This document shows positions 17,324-25,777 of a stretch of DNA of 64,000 bases, piece after piece. Numbering within the stretch: position 1 is the stretch's first letter; each line of letters starts with the position of its first letter. Made by a program: the position numbers and the translations under genes. The notes below the pieces were generated by a model. The model was not told the DNA's origin and did not search any database. It saw only the letters and a list, made by a program, of their open reading frames with translations. This stretch comes from Saliphagus infecundisoli (GTDB taxonomy: Archaea > Halobacteriota > Halobacteria > Halobacteriales > Natrialbaceae): assembly GCF_020177375.1 (NCBI RefSeq), contig NZ_JAIWHV010000001.1:558001-622000 (forward strand), read 5' to 3'.

Positions 17324-18403
17324 ATGGGCCACGTCGCAGTGTTTCTGACTTCGATGGGGATCGGCGGCGCCCAGCGCGTCGCGTTCAACCTCTGTTCGGG
17401 TCTCGTTCAGAACGGCCACACGGTCGATCTCGTTCTCGTCTCCGCCGAGGGGGACCTTCTCGAGGAACTCCCCCCGGAAATCTCGGTCGTCGGGCTCGAC
17501 GCCTCGCGGGTGACGACCAGTGCCCTCCCGCTCCGGCGATACCTCCGGGCGCGGGAGCCCGACGTCCTCTACGCGATGATGACCGAGATCAACGTCGCCG
17601 CAGTCGCCGCACACCGACTCGCCGGGGTCGGGACGCGGCTGGTGGTCAGCGAGCACAACATGCCCTCGGCGAGCGCGGACGGGATCAAAGACCGGCTCGC
17701 GCTCCGGCTGGCGGCTCTGGCGTACCCCTACGCCGACCGGACGGTCGCGGTCTCACGCGGGGTCCGCGAGGACCTCCGCCGGGTCGTCGGCGTGGAGGCC
17801 ACGGTGATCCACAACCCCGTCGACGTCGAGCGGATCAGGCGCCGCGCCGGCGAGCCCATGGACCACGACTGGTTCGCAGACCCCTCCCTCTCGGTGGTGA
17901 CGAGCGCCGGCAGACACGTCCCCCAGAAGGGGTTCGACACGCTCCTTCGCGCGTTCGCCGCCCTCGCTGACGACGACGCCCGGCTCGTCCTCCTGGGCGA
18001 GGGCGAGCAACGGGCGGCGCTCCGGCGGCTGGCCGACGACCTCGCAGTCGGTGAACGGGTCGCGTTTCCCGGCTTCGTCGACAACCCCTTCAAATATATG
18101 GGACGGGCCGACGCGTTCGTCCTCTCGTCGTGGTACGAGGGGTTCGGGAACGTCCTCATCGAGGCGATGGCCTGTGGGACCCCCGTCGTCTCGACGGACT
18201 GTCCGAGCGGCCCGAGCGAGATACTCGAAAACGGCACCTACGGTCCACTGGTCCCCGTGAAGGATCCCGACCGGATGGCGGGGGCGATCGACGAGGTGCT
18301 CTCCGACCCGCCCGACTCCGAGGCGCTCTCGATGCGCGCCGACGAGTTCTCGATCCCGGTGGTGACGGCGGCCTACGAGGACGTGTTCTTCGGCGAGGAG
18401 TAG
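17324..18403 (+). CDS. GT4 family glycosyltransferase
   Basis: A 359-residue GT-B glycosyltransferase. The N-terminal half starts AVFLTSMGIGGAQRVAFNL (glycine-rich loop) and contains LVVSEHNMPS. The C-terminal half begins VTSAGRHVPQKGFDTLLRAF, continues with the LVLLGEGEQRAALRRLA nucleotide-binding turn, and has the E-x7-E motif in EGFGNVLIEAMACGTPVVST. Retaining sugar transfer from a nucleotide sugar is expected; the sugar is unknown. The length is normal. It is followed by a sulfatase-superfamily gene 105 bases downstream in the same direction. Confidence 0.9.
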   Translation: MGHVAVFLTSMGIGGAQRVAFNLCSGLVQNGHTVDLVLVSAEGDLLEELPPEISVVGLDASRVTTSALPLRRYLRAREPDVLYAMMTEINVAAVAAHRLAGVGTRLVVSEHNMPSASADGIKDRLALRLAALAYPYADRTVAVSRGVREDLRRVVGVEATVIHNPVDVERIRRRAGEPMDHDWFADPSLSVVTSAGRHVPQKGFDTLLRAFAALADDDARLVLLGEGEQRAALRRLADDLAVGERVAFPGFVDNPFKYMGRADAFVLSSWYEGFGNVLIEAMACGTPVVSTDCPSGPSEILENGTYGPLVPVKDPDRMAGAIDEVLSDPPDSEALSMRADEFSIPVVTAAYEDVFFGEE

Positions 18404-18508
18404 CCCCGTCGGCCGTCTCGGGGCCATCGAACCGGATTCGTGATTCTGGCGGGACTCGCCCCCGCCTCGAGTGGTGGGCTTTTTGCGCCCCGGCGCGTGC
18501 GATGGGCC

Positions 18509-19933
18509 ATGGAGCGGCCCAACGTCCTCTGGATCACCCTCGAGAGCGTCCGTGCGGACCACACGCCGCTGTACGGCTACGGCCGGAACACGACTCCGTA
18601 CCTCCACTCGCTGTGCGAGCGCGAGGACGCGACCCTGTTCGAGAACGGGATCGCCGCCTCCATCTGGACGCCGCCGTCGTCGGCGTCGATGCTGACCGGA
18701 ACCCACCTCTCGACGCACGACCTGGGAACCGACGGGAAAGCCGGGTACAAGATTCCCGACGGCCTTGAGACGCTGCCCGAACGCCTTTCCGAGGCGGGCT
18801 ACGAGACGGCGCTGTTCTCCTCGAACTCGTTTCTCTCGGCGGCGACGGGTCTCGATCGGGGCTTCGACTACTCGAAATTCGTCCGGATGACGCCCTCGAA
18901 CTTCGCCGGGATCGACGAGGTGGCCAGGGATAGCTGGCGCTGTCTGTTCGATCGGGTCCTCGCGAACCCGACGCTCGATCTGGGGAGGCTCCGGCAGGAC
19001 GTCCGCGACGGAAAGAACGACCTGGTCCGGGATCAGGCGAGGCGCTGGCTGAAGCGTCGGTGGTCGGGCACCTCCCCTTTCTTCGCGTACGCCCACGTCT
19101 TCTCGCCCCACCACCCCTACCTCCCGCCCAGCCGGTATCTGGACGCGTATCCCTCCGACGCCCCTCTGGACGTCGAGGAGGCGTGTTCGCTCGTCTCCGA
19201 CCTCTATGCGGACGGCGAGGAGATGACCCGGCGGGTCGCGACCGGTCTCGACCTCACCGACGGCGAGTGGGAGGCGATCCGGTCGCTGTACGACGCCGAG
19301 ATCCGCTTCGCCGATCGGACGACCCACGAGATCATCGAGACGGCCCGGTCGCGTTCGGATCGCGATCTCGTGATCGTGGTCACGGCGGACCACGGCGACC
19401 TGTTCGGCGAGTACGGACTCCTCAGCCACGACCTCGTCTGTCACGACGGGCTGGTCAAGGTCCCGATGGTCACGGCGGGAATCGACGACATCGCCGACGG
19501 ACCCAACGAACTCTCACAGCACGTCGACCTCTCCTATACGATCGGCGCGCTCGCCGGTGCATCCACCGAGGGGTTCGAGGGCCGCGACCTGCGGGAACCG
19601 GGTCGACGGTACGCGATCAGCCAGCGCGGTGTCGCGGACCTCGAGGCCTACCGGGAGCACGACCCCGACTTCGGCTCCGAGTTCTTCGAGGACCCGATCA
19701 CGGCCGTCCGGACGACGGAGCACAAGTACGTCACCGACGGGCGATCCGAGCGGCTGTATCGGTTGCCCGACGAGTCCCAGGACCGACTGGCCGACGAGCC
19801 CGAAACGGCGAGCGAGCTCGCGGCCGTCCTCGAGCGGGAGGGAATCGAGTGGTCCCGGGGCGACGACGGCGAGCGATCGGAGTTCGACGACGAGACGAGA
19901 GGCCGGCTCCGCGACCTCGGATACATACAGTAG
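18509..19933 (+). CDS. Sulfatase/alkaline-phosphatase superfamily protein 2
   Basis: A 474-residue member of the same superfamily as the genes at 15758 and 20857. The first metal motif reads WITLESVRADH, with Glu12 where Asp is usual. The nucleophile region is SIWTPPSSASMLTG, putting Thr54 in the nucleophile place and Ser58 in place of Arg. The second site is VVTADHGDLFGEYG, followed by SHDLVCHDGLVKVPMV. Its end is RLRDLGYIQ, the LGY terminus shared by all three. Thr as nucleophile is usual in phosphoethanolamine transferases and lipoteichoic acid synthases, so group transfer is an attractive alternative to sulfate removal. ATG 18509 fits the family N-terminus. Confidence 0.8.
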   Translation: MERPNVLWITLESVRADHTPLYGYGRNTTPYLHSLCEREDATLFENGIAASIWTPPSSASMLTGTHLSTHDLGTDGKAGYKIPDGLETLPERLSEAGYETALFSSNSFLSAATGLDRGFDYSKFVRMTPSNFAGIDEVARDSWRCLFDRVLANPTLDLGRLRQDVRDGKNDLVRDQARRWLKRRWSGTSPFFAYAHVFSPHHPYLPPSRYLDAYPSDAPLDVEEACSLVSDLYADGEEMTRRVATGLDLTDGEWEAIRSLYDAEIRFADRTTHEIIETARSRSDRDLVIVVTADHGDLFGEYGLLSHDLVCHDGLVKVPMVTAGIDDIADGPNELSQHVDLSYTIGALAGASTEGFEGRDLREPGRRYAISQRGVADLEAYREHDPDFGSEFFEDPITAVRTTEHKYVTDGRSERLYRLPDESQDRLADEPETASELAAVLEREGIEWSRGDDGERSEFDDETRGRLRDLGYIQ

Positions 19934-20000
19934 GTCCCGGGCCGGCCGACCGACGCCAGCGACCGGAGCCGTCGATCGGCGTCCTCCGGCCGACCGAGCC

Positions 20001-20795
20001 CTACTCCCCTCCCTTCGACGCCCGGAGAAACGGCTGGCTCCCCCGCACTTCCATTGGTTCGATCGCGAACCCGGCGTCCTCGAGGCGGCTCTCGACGCCC
20101 GCGAGGGAGACGCCGTGTTGGGGATGGACCTCGACGTAGACGAGGCGTGCGCCCTCGAGTGCCCTTTCGGCACCCTCGAGGACCTGGTCTTCGGCCCCCT
20201 CGACGTCGATCTTGAGCACATCCGGCCACCGGAGGCCGCGTTCCTCGATATAGGCGTCCAACCGCTCGGCGTCGACGGGGATCGACGACCCGCCGTTGTC
20301 GAGGACGTTGTGGGTTCCCTTTCCGACGATGCTCCCGCCGACGGCGAGCGAGACGGTCCCGGAGTCGTCCGAGACGGCGACCCGGTGGATCCGCGTCACC
20401 CCCCTGTCGCCCGTCTCGCGGACGTTGTCGGCGAGGCGGGCGGCGTTCTCCGGGTGGGGTTCGAACGCGTGGACCCGACCCTCGGTGACGACCTGCTGTG
20501 CGAAGCAGGTGTACGTTCCGACGTTGGCCCCGACGTCGTAGACGACGTCCTCGGGCTCCAGATCGGCGAGAAAGCGCTCGAGGACTGCCCGCTCGCCGCC
20601 GAGGTCGTCCATCCAGAAGTTTCGGACGTGGGCGTACTCGGGGGCGCTTTCGGTGTGAAACCTCGCGGTGAGGCCGCCGACCTCGGTGGCGAGCGTCGCG
20701 CCGTTTCGGTACCGGAGTACGGAGTTGTACGCACGACTCGTCGGCTCGAGCAGTCCGGCCCGGTCCAGGGCCCGTTCGAGGTAGGCGGCTCCCAT
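20001..20795 (-). CDS. FkbM family methyltransferase
   Basis: A 264-residue SAM-dependent methyltransferase. The SAM-binding motif is VVYDVGANVGTYTCFAQQ near residue 95, followed by the acidic VHAFEPHPENAARLADNV and, later, LRWPDVLKIDVEGAEDQVLEGA and VYVEVHPQHG, all hallmarks of FkbM. This family commonly O-methylates sugars in surface glycans, which fits its place between two sulfatase-superfamily genes. In Haloferax, the AglP methyltransferase methylates a hexuronic acid; an equivalent role is possible but AglP similarity was not tested. The start gives a normal N-terminus. Confidence 0.88.
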   Translation of the reverse strand: MGAAYLERALDRAGLLEPTSRAYNSVLRYRNGATLATEVGGLTARFHTESAPEYAHVRNFWMDDLGGERAVLERFLADLEPEDVVYDVGANVGTYTCFAQQVVTEGRVHAFEPHPENAARLADNVRETGDRGVTRIHRVAVSDDSGTVSLAVGGSIVGKGTHNVLDNGGSSIPVDAERLDAYIEERGLRWPDVLKIDVEGAEDQVLEGAERALEGARLVYVEVHPQHGVSLAGVESRLEDAGFAIEPMEVRGSQPFLRASKGGE

Positions 20796-20856
20796 CCGCG
20801 AGGTTCCGACGGCCAGCCGGTTATGCGCGGGCCTTCCATGTGACGGCCCTCCTTTT

Positions 20857-22131
20857 TCACTGGTAGCCCAGGGCCTCCAACCGCCGCTTCCGTTCGGCCT
20901 CCTCGACCCCCTTTACCGTTCCGCCTGTGGTCTCGACGGCGGGGAACTCGGCTTCCTCGAGTCGCTCCCGTCCCTCCTCGGAGACCTCCTCGATCCCGCT
21001 TTCGGTCCCGTCCCGTCGGACGAACGCGACGCCGTCGGGTTCGGTGAGCCGGATCGAGGTGTTCGACTTCGAGATCACCCGTCTCGGATCGGTCTCGGTC
21101 AACGGATGGGCGGTCTCCGGAATCGCCGGCGACGAGATTCCCGTTACTCGAGCGATCGTCGCCAGGACGTCCGCGTGCTGGACGAGGTGGTCGAACGTCT
21201 CCCCGGCGTGGGCCCCGCCGGGATACTTCACGAGCAGCGGCGTCCGCACGAGCTCGTCGACCGGATCGACGTCCATCGGGTGGAACATCAGCCCGTGTTC
21301 GCCGAACAGTTCGCCGTGGTCTCCGACGACGACGATCAGCGCGTCGTCGTAGACGCCCCGCTCGCGCATGGTTTCGAACAAGCGTGCCAGCTCCCGGTCG
21401 AGGTACCGTATGTTCGAGTCGTACAGCGACTCCAGAAACGCCATGTCGTCCTCGTTGACGGGATCTCTCGTGTGCTCGTAGGAGTTCAGGTGCTCGATCT
21501 CCTCGTAGGAGCGGTCGATCTCGGGGCCGTCGACGGCCTGGTCGGGGTGAAACGGCTTGTGGGGGTCCATGTAGTGACCCCAGACGAAGTCGTCGGCCTT
21601 GCCGAGCCGGCGCACGACGAACTCGGTGACGACGTCGGCCGTCGTCTTCGGGTTCGGGAACGGGTGGACGACGCCCTCCTCCCCGTTCGATTTCGCCGCG
21701 TCCCGGAGCCTGCGCAACAGCCGGTAGGCTTTGACGACCGTCTCCGAGTCGCGGAGAGCCTCGATGCGCTTGAGCCGTTCGACGGGCGACCGGGAGTCCG
21801 GCGGCGAGAGGTCGTGAAAGCGGTCGAACCCGCGATCGTACCCCCGTTCGGCGGTCAGATGCGCGTTGTTCGAGAACCCGGAACTGGCTCCCCCCAGTAT
21901 CTCCGCGATCGTCGTCGCTTCCGACCGGAACTCGCCGTTGCCGACGACGGGGTAGCCCGTCACGATCCCCGGGAACGCGTGTGGCGTGGCGTTGCCGTGA
22001 GAGATCGCGGACGTGAACCGTGCGAACTCCCGTTCGAAGAGCGGGAACGACTCCGGGAAACAGTCGGGCGTCAATCGATCCGCCCGGAGCGTGTCCACCG
22101 TGAGCAGTACGACCGGCCCGTCGAGGTTCAT
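20857..22131 (-). CDS. Sulfatase/alkaline-phosphatase superfamily protein 3
   Basis: A 424-residue protein beginning VVLLTVDTLRADRLTPD, the first metal motif. The nucleophile region is ISHGNATPHAFPGIVTG: Thr49 is the likely nucleophile and the sulfatase Cys/Arg pair is absent. The second site is VVVGDHGELFGEHGLMFHPMD. GHYMDPHKPFHP and LVRTPLLVKYPGG are superfamily-typical, and it ends RRLEALGYQ. The very long open frame continuing upstream of 22131 is a high-GC artefact opposite the flippase and dehydrogenase genes. It lies 61 bases downstream of the FkbM gene start on the same strand, so the two may be co-transcribed. Confidence 0.8.
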   Translation of the reverse strand: MNLDGPVVLLTVDTLRADRLTPDCFPESFPLFEREFARFTSAISHGNATPHAFPGIVTGYPVVGNGEFRSEATTIAEILGGASSGFSNNAHLTAERGYDRGFDRFHDLSPPDSRSPVERLKRIEALRDSETVVKAYRLLRRLRDAAKSNGEEGVVHPFPNPKTTADVVTEFVVRRLGKADDFVWGHYMDPHKPFHPDQAVDGPEIDRSYEEIEHLNSYEHTRDPVNEDDMAFLESLYDSNIRYLDRELARLFETMRERGVYDDALIVVVGDHGELFGEHGLMFHPMDVDPVDELVRTPLLVKYPGGAHAGETFDHLVQHADVLATIARVTGISSPAIPETAHPLTETDPRRVISKSNTSIRLTEPDGVAFVRRDGTESGIEEVSEEGRERLEEAEFPAVETTGGTVKGVEEAERKRRLEALGYQ

Positions 22132-22311
22132 ACCTCCGCTTTCTGGCTGGGCGTGAAAACGGTGGCGTCTCGACCGCTCGGCGTCGCTCGACGGCGACGG
22201 CGGTCGTCCGAGCGAACTCGCGGGATCCGCTCGCGTGGGGCCACCGAAACCGCGTGATGACAAGCGATAAGTCCGTTCGCCGCGCCCGATACGGCAGGTA
22301 GTCTTCGAGGA

Positions 22312-23754
22312 ATGCGTCTCGGCCAAACGTCGATCGTCTATCTCGTCTCGAAAGTCGTCGGCTCGCTGCTGGGGTTCGTCGCGACGGTCTACTTCGCGCG
22401 ACTCCTGGGCGAGGAGGTGCTCGGCTACTACTCGATCACGCTCGCGCTCGTCGCGTGGCTCGCGATCGCCGGGAAGATCGGTATTACCGGTGCGATCGTC
22501 AAGCGCGTGAGCGAGGGCGAAGAGCGGGCGTCGTACATCACCGCCGGCGGGCTGATGATGGGGGGTGTGTTCGTCGTCATCGCCCTGGCGACGCTGGCCT
22601 TCCGGGGAGCGATCGACCGCTACGTCGGCGCGCCGGTCGCGGTGTTCGTCGTCCTCCTCGTCTTCGCCGAACTGCTCCGGTCGTTTGCCTTCTCCTCGCT
22701 CCAGGGCCACCACCTCGTCCACGTCTACGCGCTGCTCGCGACCGTCAAGATGGGTCTGCGAAGCCTCGCACAGATCGGGCTCGTCGTGGCCGGCTGGGCG
22801 CTGAGCGGGATGCTGGTCGGGTACGCCGCCGGCGCCATCGTCGTCGGCATCGCCTCGCTGTGGATCCTCGGGTTCAGGCCCGCGATGCCGCGCCGGGAGC
22901 ACTTCGGGCGGCTGGTCGAGTTCGCGAAGTTCTCCTGGCTCGGAAACATGCGCGCGAAGACGTTCGACTCGGTCGACATCATCGTGCTCGGCTTTTTCGT
23001 CCCCGCGGGGCTGGTCGGGATCTACTCGGTCGTCTGGTCGATCACACAGTTCCTGAACATCTTCGGGAGCGCCATCAGCACGACGCTGTTCCCCGAGATC
23101 AGCAAGGAGGCCGCCGAGGACAACTCTCGGGCCGTCTCGAACCTCGTCGAGAACGCCCTCGCGTACGCCGGCCTGCTCCTGATCCCCGGCCTGATCGGCG
23201 GGGGGCTTCTGGGGGATCGACTGCTGCTCATCTACGGCGAGGGGTTCGTCGAGGGAACGAGCGTGCTCGTGATCCTCGTCGCCGCGCTTCTGGCCTATAC
23301 GTACACGATGCAACTGCTCAACACGCTCGGAGCCGTCGACCGCCCCGATCTGGCCTTCCGTGCCAACGCCGTCTTCATCGTCTCGAACCTCCTGCTCAAT
23401 TTCGCGCTCGTTCCCACCGTCGGCTGGGTCGGGGCCGCGGTCGCGACCTTCCTCTCGGCGACCGTCGGGCTCTCGCTTTCGTTTCGGTACGCCCGAACCC
23501 TCGTCGACTTCGCGGTTCCCTACGCCGAGATCGGCCGCCAGTGGATCGCCGCGGCGGCGATGGGCGGGGTCGTCTACGCCGCGCGGGGGGTCGGGGAAAC
23601 GTATTGGATCGCCGACTACAACGCGCCGTTCGTCGTCTCGCTCGTGGGGGTCGGCGCGGGCGCGTACATCTGCGTGCTGTTGGTCATCTCGACGCGGTTC
23701 CGGACGACCGTGACGGACAACCTCCCCTTCGACGTTCCAGTGGTTGGGGGCTGA
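22312..23754 (+). CDS. Polysaccharide/oligosaccharide flippase (Wzx/MATE-like)
   Basis: A 480-residue integral membrane protein with about 14 predicted helices. The N-terminus TSIVYLVSKVVGSLLGFVATVYFARLLGEEVLGYYS is the polysaccharide biosynthesis/export signature. LVEFAKFSWLGNMRAKTFDSVDIIVLGFF opens the second half. Such proteins flip lipid-linked glycans across the membrane; Haloferax AglR belongs here. Its place just upstream of the UDP-glucose dehydrogenase and in the aglB island supports flipping dolichol-linked glycan or a separate surface polymer. ATG 22312 directly precedes the first helix. Confidence 0.9.
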   Translation: MRLGQTSIVYLVSKVVGSLLGFVATVYFARLLGEEVLGYYSITLALVAWLAIAGKIGITGAIVKRVSEGEERASYITAGGLMMGGVFVVIALATLAFRGAIDRYVGAPVAVFVVLLVFAELLRSFAFSSLQGHHLVHVYALLATVKMGLRSLAQIGLVVAGWALSGMLVGYAAGAIVVGIASLWILGFRPAMPRREHFGRLVEFAKFSWLGNMRAKTFDSVDIIVLGFFVPAGLVGIYSVVWSITQFLNIFGSAISTTLFPEISKEAAEDNSRAVSNLVENALAYAGLLLIPGLIGGGLLGDRLLLIYGEGFVEGTSVLVILVAALLAYTYTMQLLNTLGAVDRPDLAFRANAVFIVSNLLLNFALVPTVGWVGAAVATFLSATVGLSLSFRYARTLVDFAVPYAEIGRQWIAAAAMGGVVYAARGVGETYWIADYNAPFVVSLVGVGAGAYICVLLVISTRFRTTVTDNLPFDVPVVGG

Positions 23755-23868
23755 CGGGGTCGTTCCGGCCGCCGACGGCTCGAGATCCCGGCCGGTCGGT
23801 ACGATCGCGACCCGCCCACGCCGTCCGAACCCAAAAACCACTAACCCCCACCCGTTCTCTCTCCGGCC

Positions 23869-25158
23869 ATGAACGTCTCCATCATCGGCAGCGGCTACGT
23901 CGGGACGACGATCGCCGCCTGCCTCGCCGACCTGGGCCACGACGTCGTCAACGTCGAGATCGACGAGGACATCGTCGAGACGATCAACGCCGGCGAGGCG
24001 CCGATCCACGAGGCCGGCCTCGCCGAACGGATCGCCGCCCACGCCGGCGACGGGCTCCGGGCGACGACCGACTACGGGGCCGTCCGCGATACCGACCTCA
24101 CCCTGCTCTGTCTGCCCACGCCCCAGAACGACGACGGCAGCCTCGATCTCGCGATCATGCGTGCGGCCTCCGAGTCGCTGGGCGACGCCCTCGCGGAGAA
24201 AGAGGGCGACCACGTCGTCGTCGTCAAGAGCACGGTCCTGCCGGGGACGACGGAGGGCGTCGTCGGCCCCATCGTTCAAGAGCGCTCGGGCAAGCGCGTC
24301 GGCGGCGACCTCCACCTCGCGATGAACCCCGAGTTCCTCCGGATGAGCACCGCAGTGGCGGACTTCCTCGAACCGGACAAGGTCGTCGTCGGCACCGACA
24401 GCTCGGTCGCGAGGGGCGCGGTCCGGGAACTGTACGAGCCGATCGTCGCACGCGAGGAGACCCATCTCGTCGAGACCGGGGTTCGCGAGGCCGAACTCAT
24501 CAAGTACGCCAACAACGCCTTCCTCGCGGCGAAGGTCTCCCTGGTGAACGAACTCGGCAACATCTCGAAAGCGTACGGCGCCGACGCCTACGAGGTCCTG
24601 GATGCCGTCGGCCTCGACGACCGGATCTCCGACCGGTTCCTCCGCTCGGGACTGGGCTGGGGTGGCTCCTGTTTCCCCAAGGACGTCAACGCGATCCGCG
24701 CGGGCGCCCGCGAACAGGGGTACGACCCCTCTCTGCTCGATGCCGTCGTCGAGGTCAACGACAAACAGCCCCGGAAACTGGTCGATCTGCTCGAGGCGGA
24801 GGTTCCCCTCGAGGGTGCCCGGATCGCGGTGCTCGGCCTCTCGTTCAAACCCGACACCGACGACGTCCGGAAATCGCGCGCGCTCGACGTGATCGACTAT
24901 CTCACGGAGCGCGGCGCCGACGTCGTCGCCTACGACCCCGTCGCAAGCGAGAACGTCCGGCCCGACTACCCCCACGTCGAGTACGCCGACTCCGCGAGCG
25001 AAGCCCTCGCGGGTGCCGACGGCGCGGTCGTCGCGACCGACTGGGCGGAGTTCGACGATCTGGACTTCTCGGGGATGAACCGCCGGGTGCTCGTGGACGG
25101 TCGCCGGATCGCCGTCGACGAGGGGGGACTCGAGGTCTACGAGGGGCTGACCTGGTAG
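23869..25158 (+). CDS. aglM: UDP-glucose 6-dehydrogenase, AglM-like
   Basis: A 429-residue nucleotide-sugar dehydrogenase, oxidising UDP-glucose twice to UDP-glucuronate. The Rossmann motif is SIIGSGYVGTTIAACLADLGH, substrate contacts include STVLPGTT and EFLRMSTAVADF, and the catalytic cysteine is Cys268 in GWGGSCFPKDVNAI. The C-terminal UDP-binding domain has AVLGLSFKPDTDDVRKS. In Haloferax, AglM supplies the hexuronic acids used by AglG and AglI, which fits the AglG-like gene in this island. It follows the flippase by 114 bases. Other UDP-sugars (e.g. UDP-ManNAc) are possible substrates. Confidence 0.9.
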   Translation: MNVSIIGSGYVGTTIAACLADLGHDVVNVEIDEDIVETINAGEAPIHEAGLAERIAAHAGDGLRATTDYGAVRDTDLTLLCLPTPQNDDGSLDLAIMRAASESLGDALAEKEGDHVVVVKSTVLPGTTEGVVGPIVQERSGKRVGGDLHLAMNPEFLRMSTAVADFLEPDKVVVGTDSSVARGAVRELYEPIVAREETHLVETGVREAELIKYANNAFLAAKVSLVNELGNISKAYGADAYEVLDAVGLDDRISDRFLRSGLGWGGSCFPKDVNAIRAGAREQGYDPSLLDAVVEVNDKQPRKLVDLLEAEVPLEGARIAVLGLSFKPDTDDVRKSRALDVIDYLTERGADVVAYDPVASENVRPDYPHVEYADSASEALAGADGAVVATDWAEFDDLDFSGMNRRVLVDGRRIAVDEGGLEVYEGLTW

Positions 25159-25320
25159 CGCGTCGGAGATCGGACGGCCCGGATCGGGACGGTCCTGGGT
25201 CCATCGAGCAGTGGACGGGATTGATTTCGTAGAACGTTCGACGGGTTTTCCACTCGGAATATGAATCTATCTTGATGAACCCCAGGAATTTATCAACTGA
25301 AGGATAACAATTCTTTTTAC

Positions 25321-25638
25321 ATGGGACAATCCAACTCTACGACAGTTGGTGTCAAAATCGTGTCCGTCTACTGCCTTCTCATCGGAGTTGGTAGTCTCCT
25401 GCTGGCTGTTCAGGGGTCACCGTTACATTGGATTCTCACTCCCGTTTCCTTCGCTGCTGCGTATGGATTGTGGACGCTCTCGTTGCGGGGATTGGTGGCT
25501 GCAATGGTTCTATTCTTCGTCGAAGCGCTCCGGGGTGGGATTGATGTACTTGGTGGTGACACTGGTGCCATGATCACCGTTGTACTTTCTCTCCTTCTCA
25601 CGATCTATCTGTATAGTCAACGGAACCGCTTCGAGTAG
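25321..25638 (+). CDS. Small multi-helix membrane protein in AT-rich DNA, unknown
   Basis: A 105-residue hydrophobic protein with about four helices: residues 10-30 (VKIVSVYCLLIGVGSLLLAV), 35-55, 57-70 and 80-98. A short charged C-terminus (YSQRNRFE) follows. The sequence around and within it is far richer in A and T than its neighbours, with codons such as ttt, tat and att; this suggests recent acquisition or weak selection. A T-rich run ends at its ATG (TTCTTTTTAC at 25311-25320). No family recognised. It marks the downstream edge of the glycan island. Confidence 0.65.
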   Translation: MGQSNSTTVGVKIVSVYCLLIGVGSLLLAVQGSPLHWILTPVSFAAAYGLWTLSLRGLVAAMVLFFVEALRGGIDVLGGDTGAMITVVLSLLLTIYLYSQRNRFE

Positions 25639-25777
25639 CTCCGTCACCCTCCTCTCATACCGAAGACAGGAGCCGTAGGGGAACAGTTGTACGGCATCCT
25701 TGTGGTCGCCCGTACCTGCTCCCGAGAGCTTCCCAACGGGTCGCGGGTGTTCCGGAAGTGACGTACCGCGGTCCATC

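Noticed and set aside
20857-24975. Minus-strand open frame of 1372 codons
   Set aside because: Only the last 424 codons are a real gene; the upstream part lies opposite the flippase and aglM genes and has non-protein-like composition.
25510-25776. Minus-strand 88-codon frame between the small membrane gene and the S9 peptidase
   Set aside because: Overlaps the 25321 gene, has mixed composition and no family-like features.
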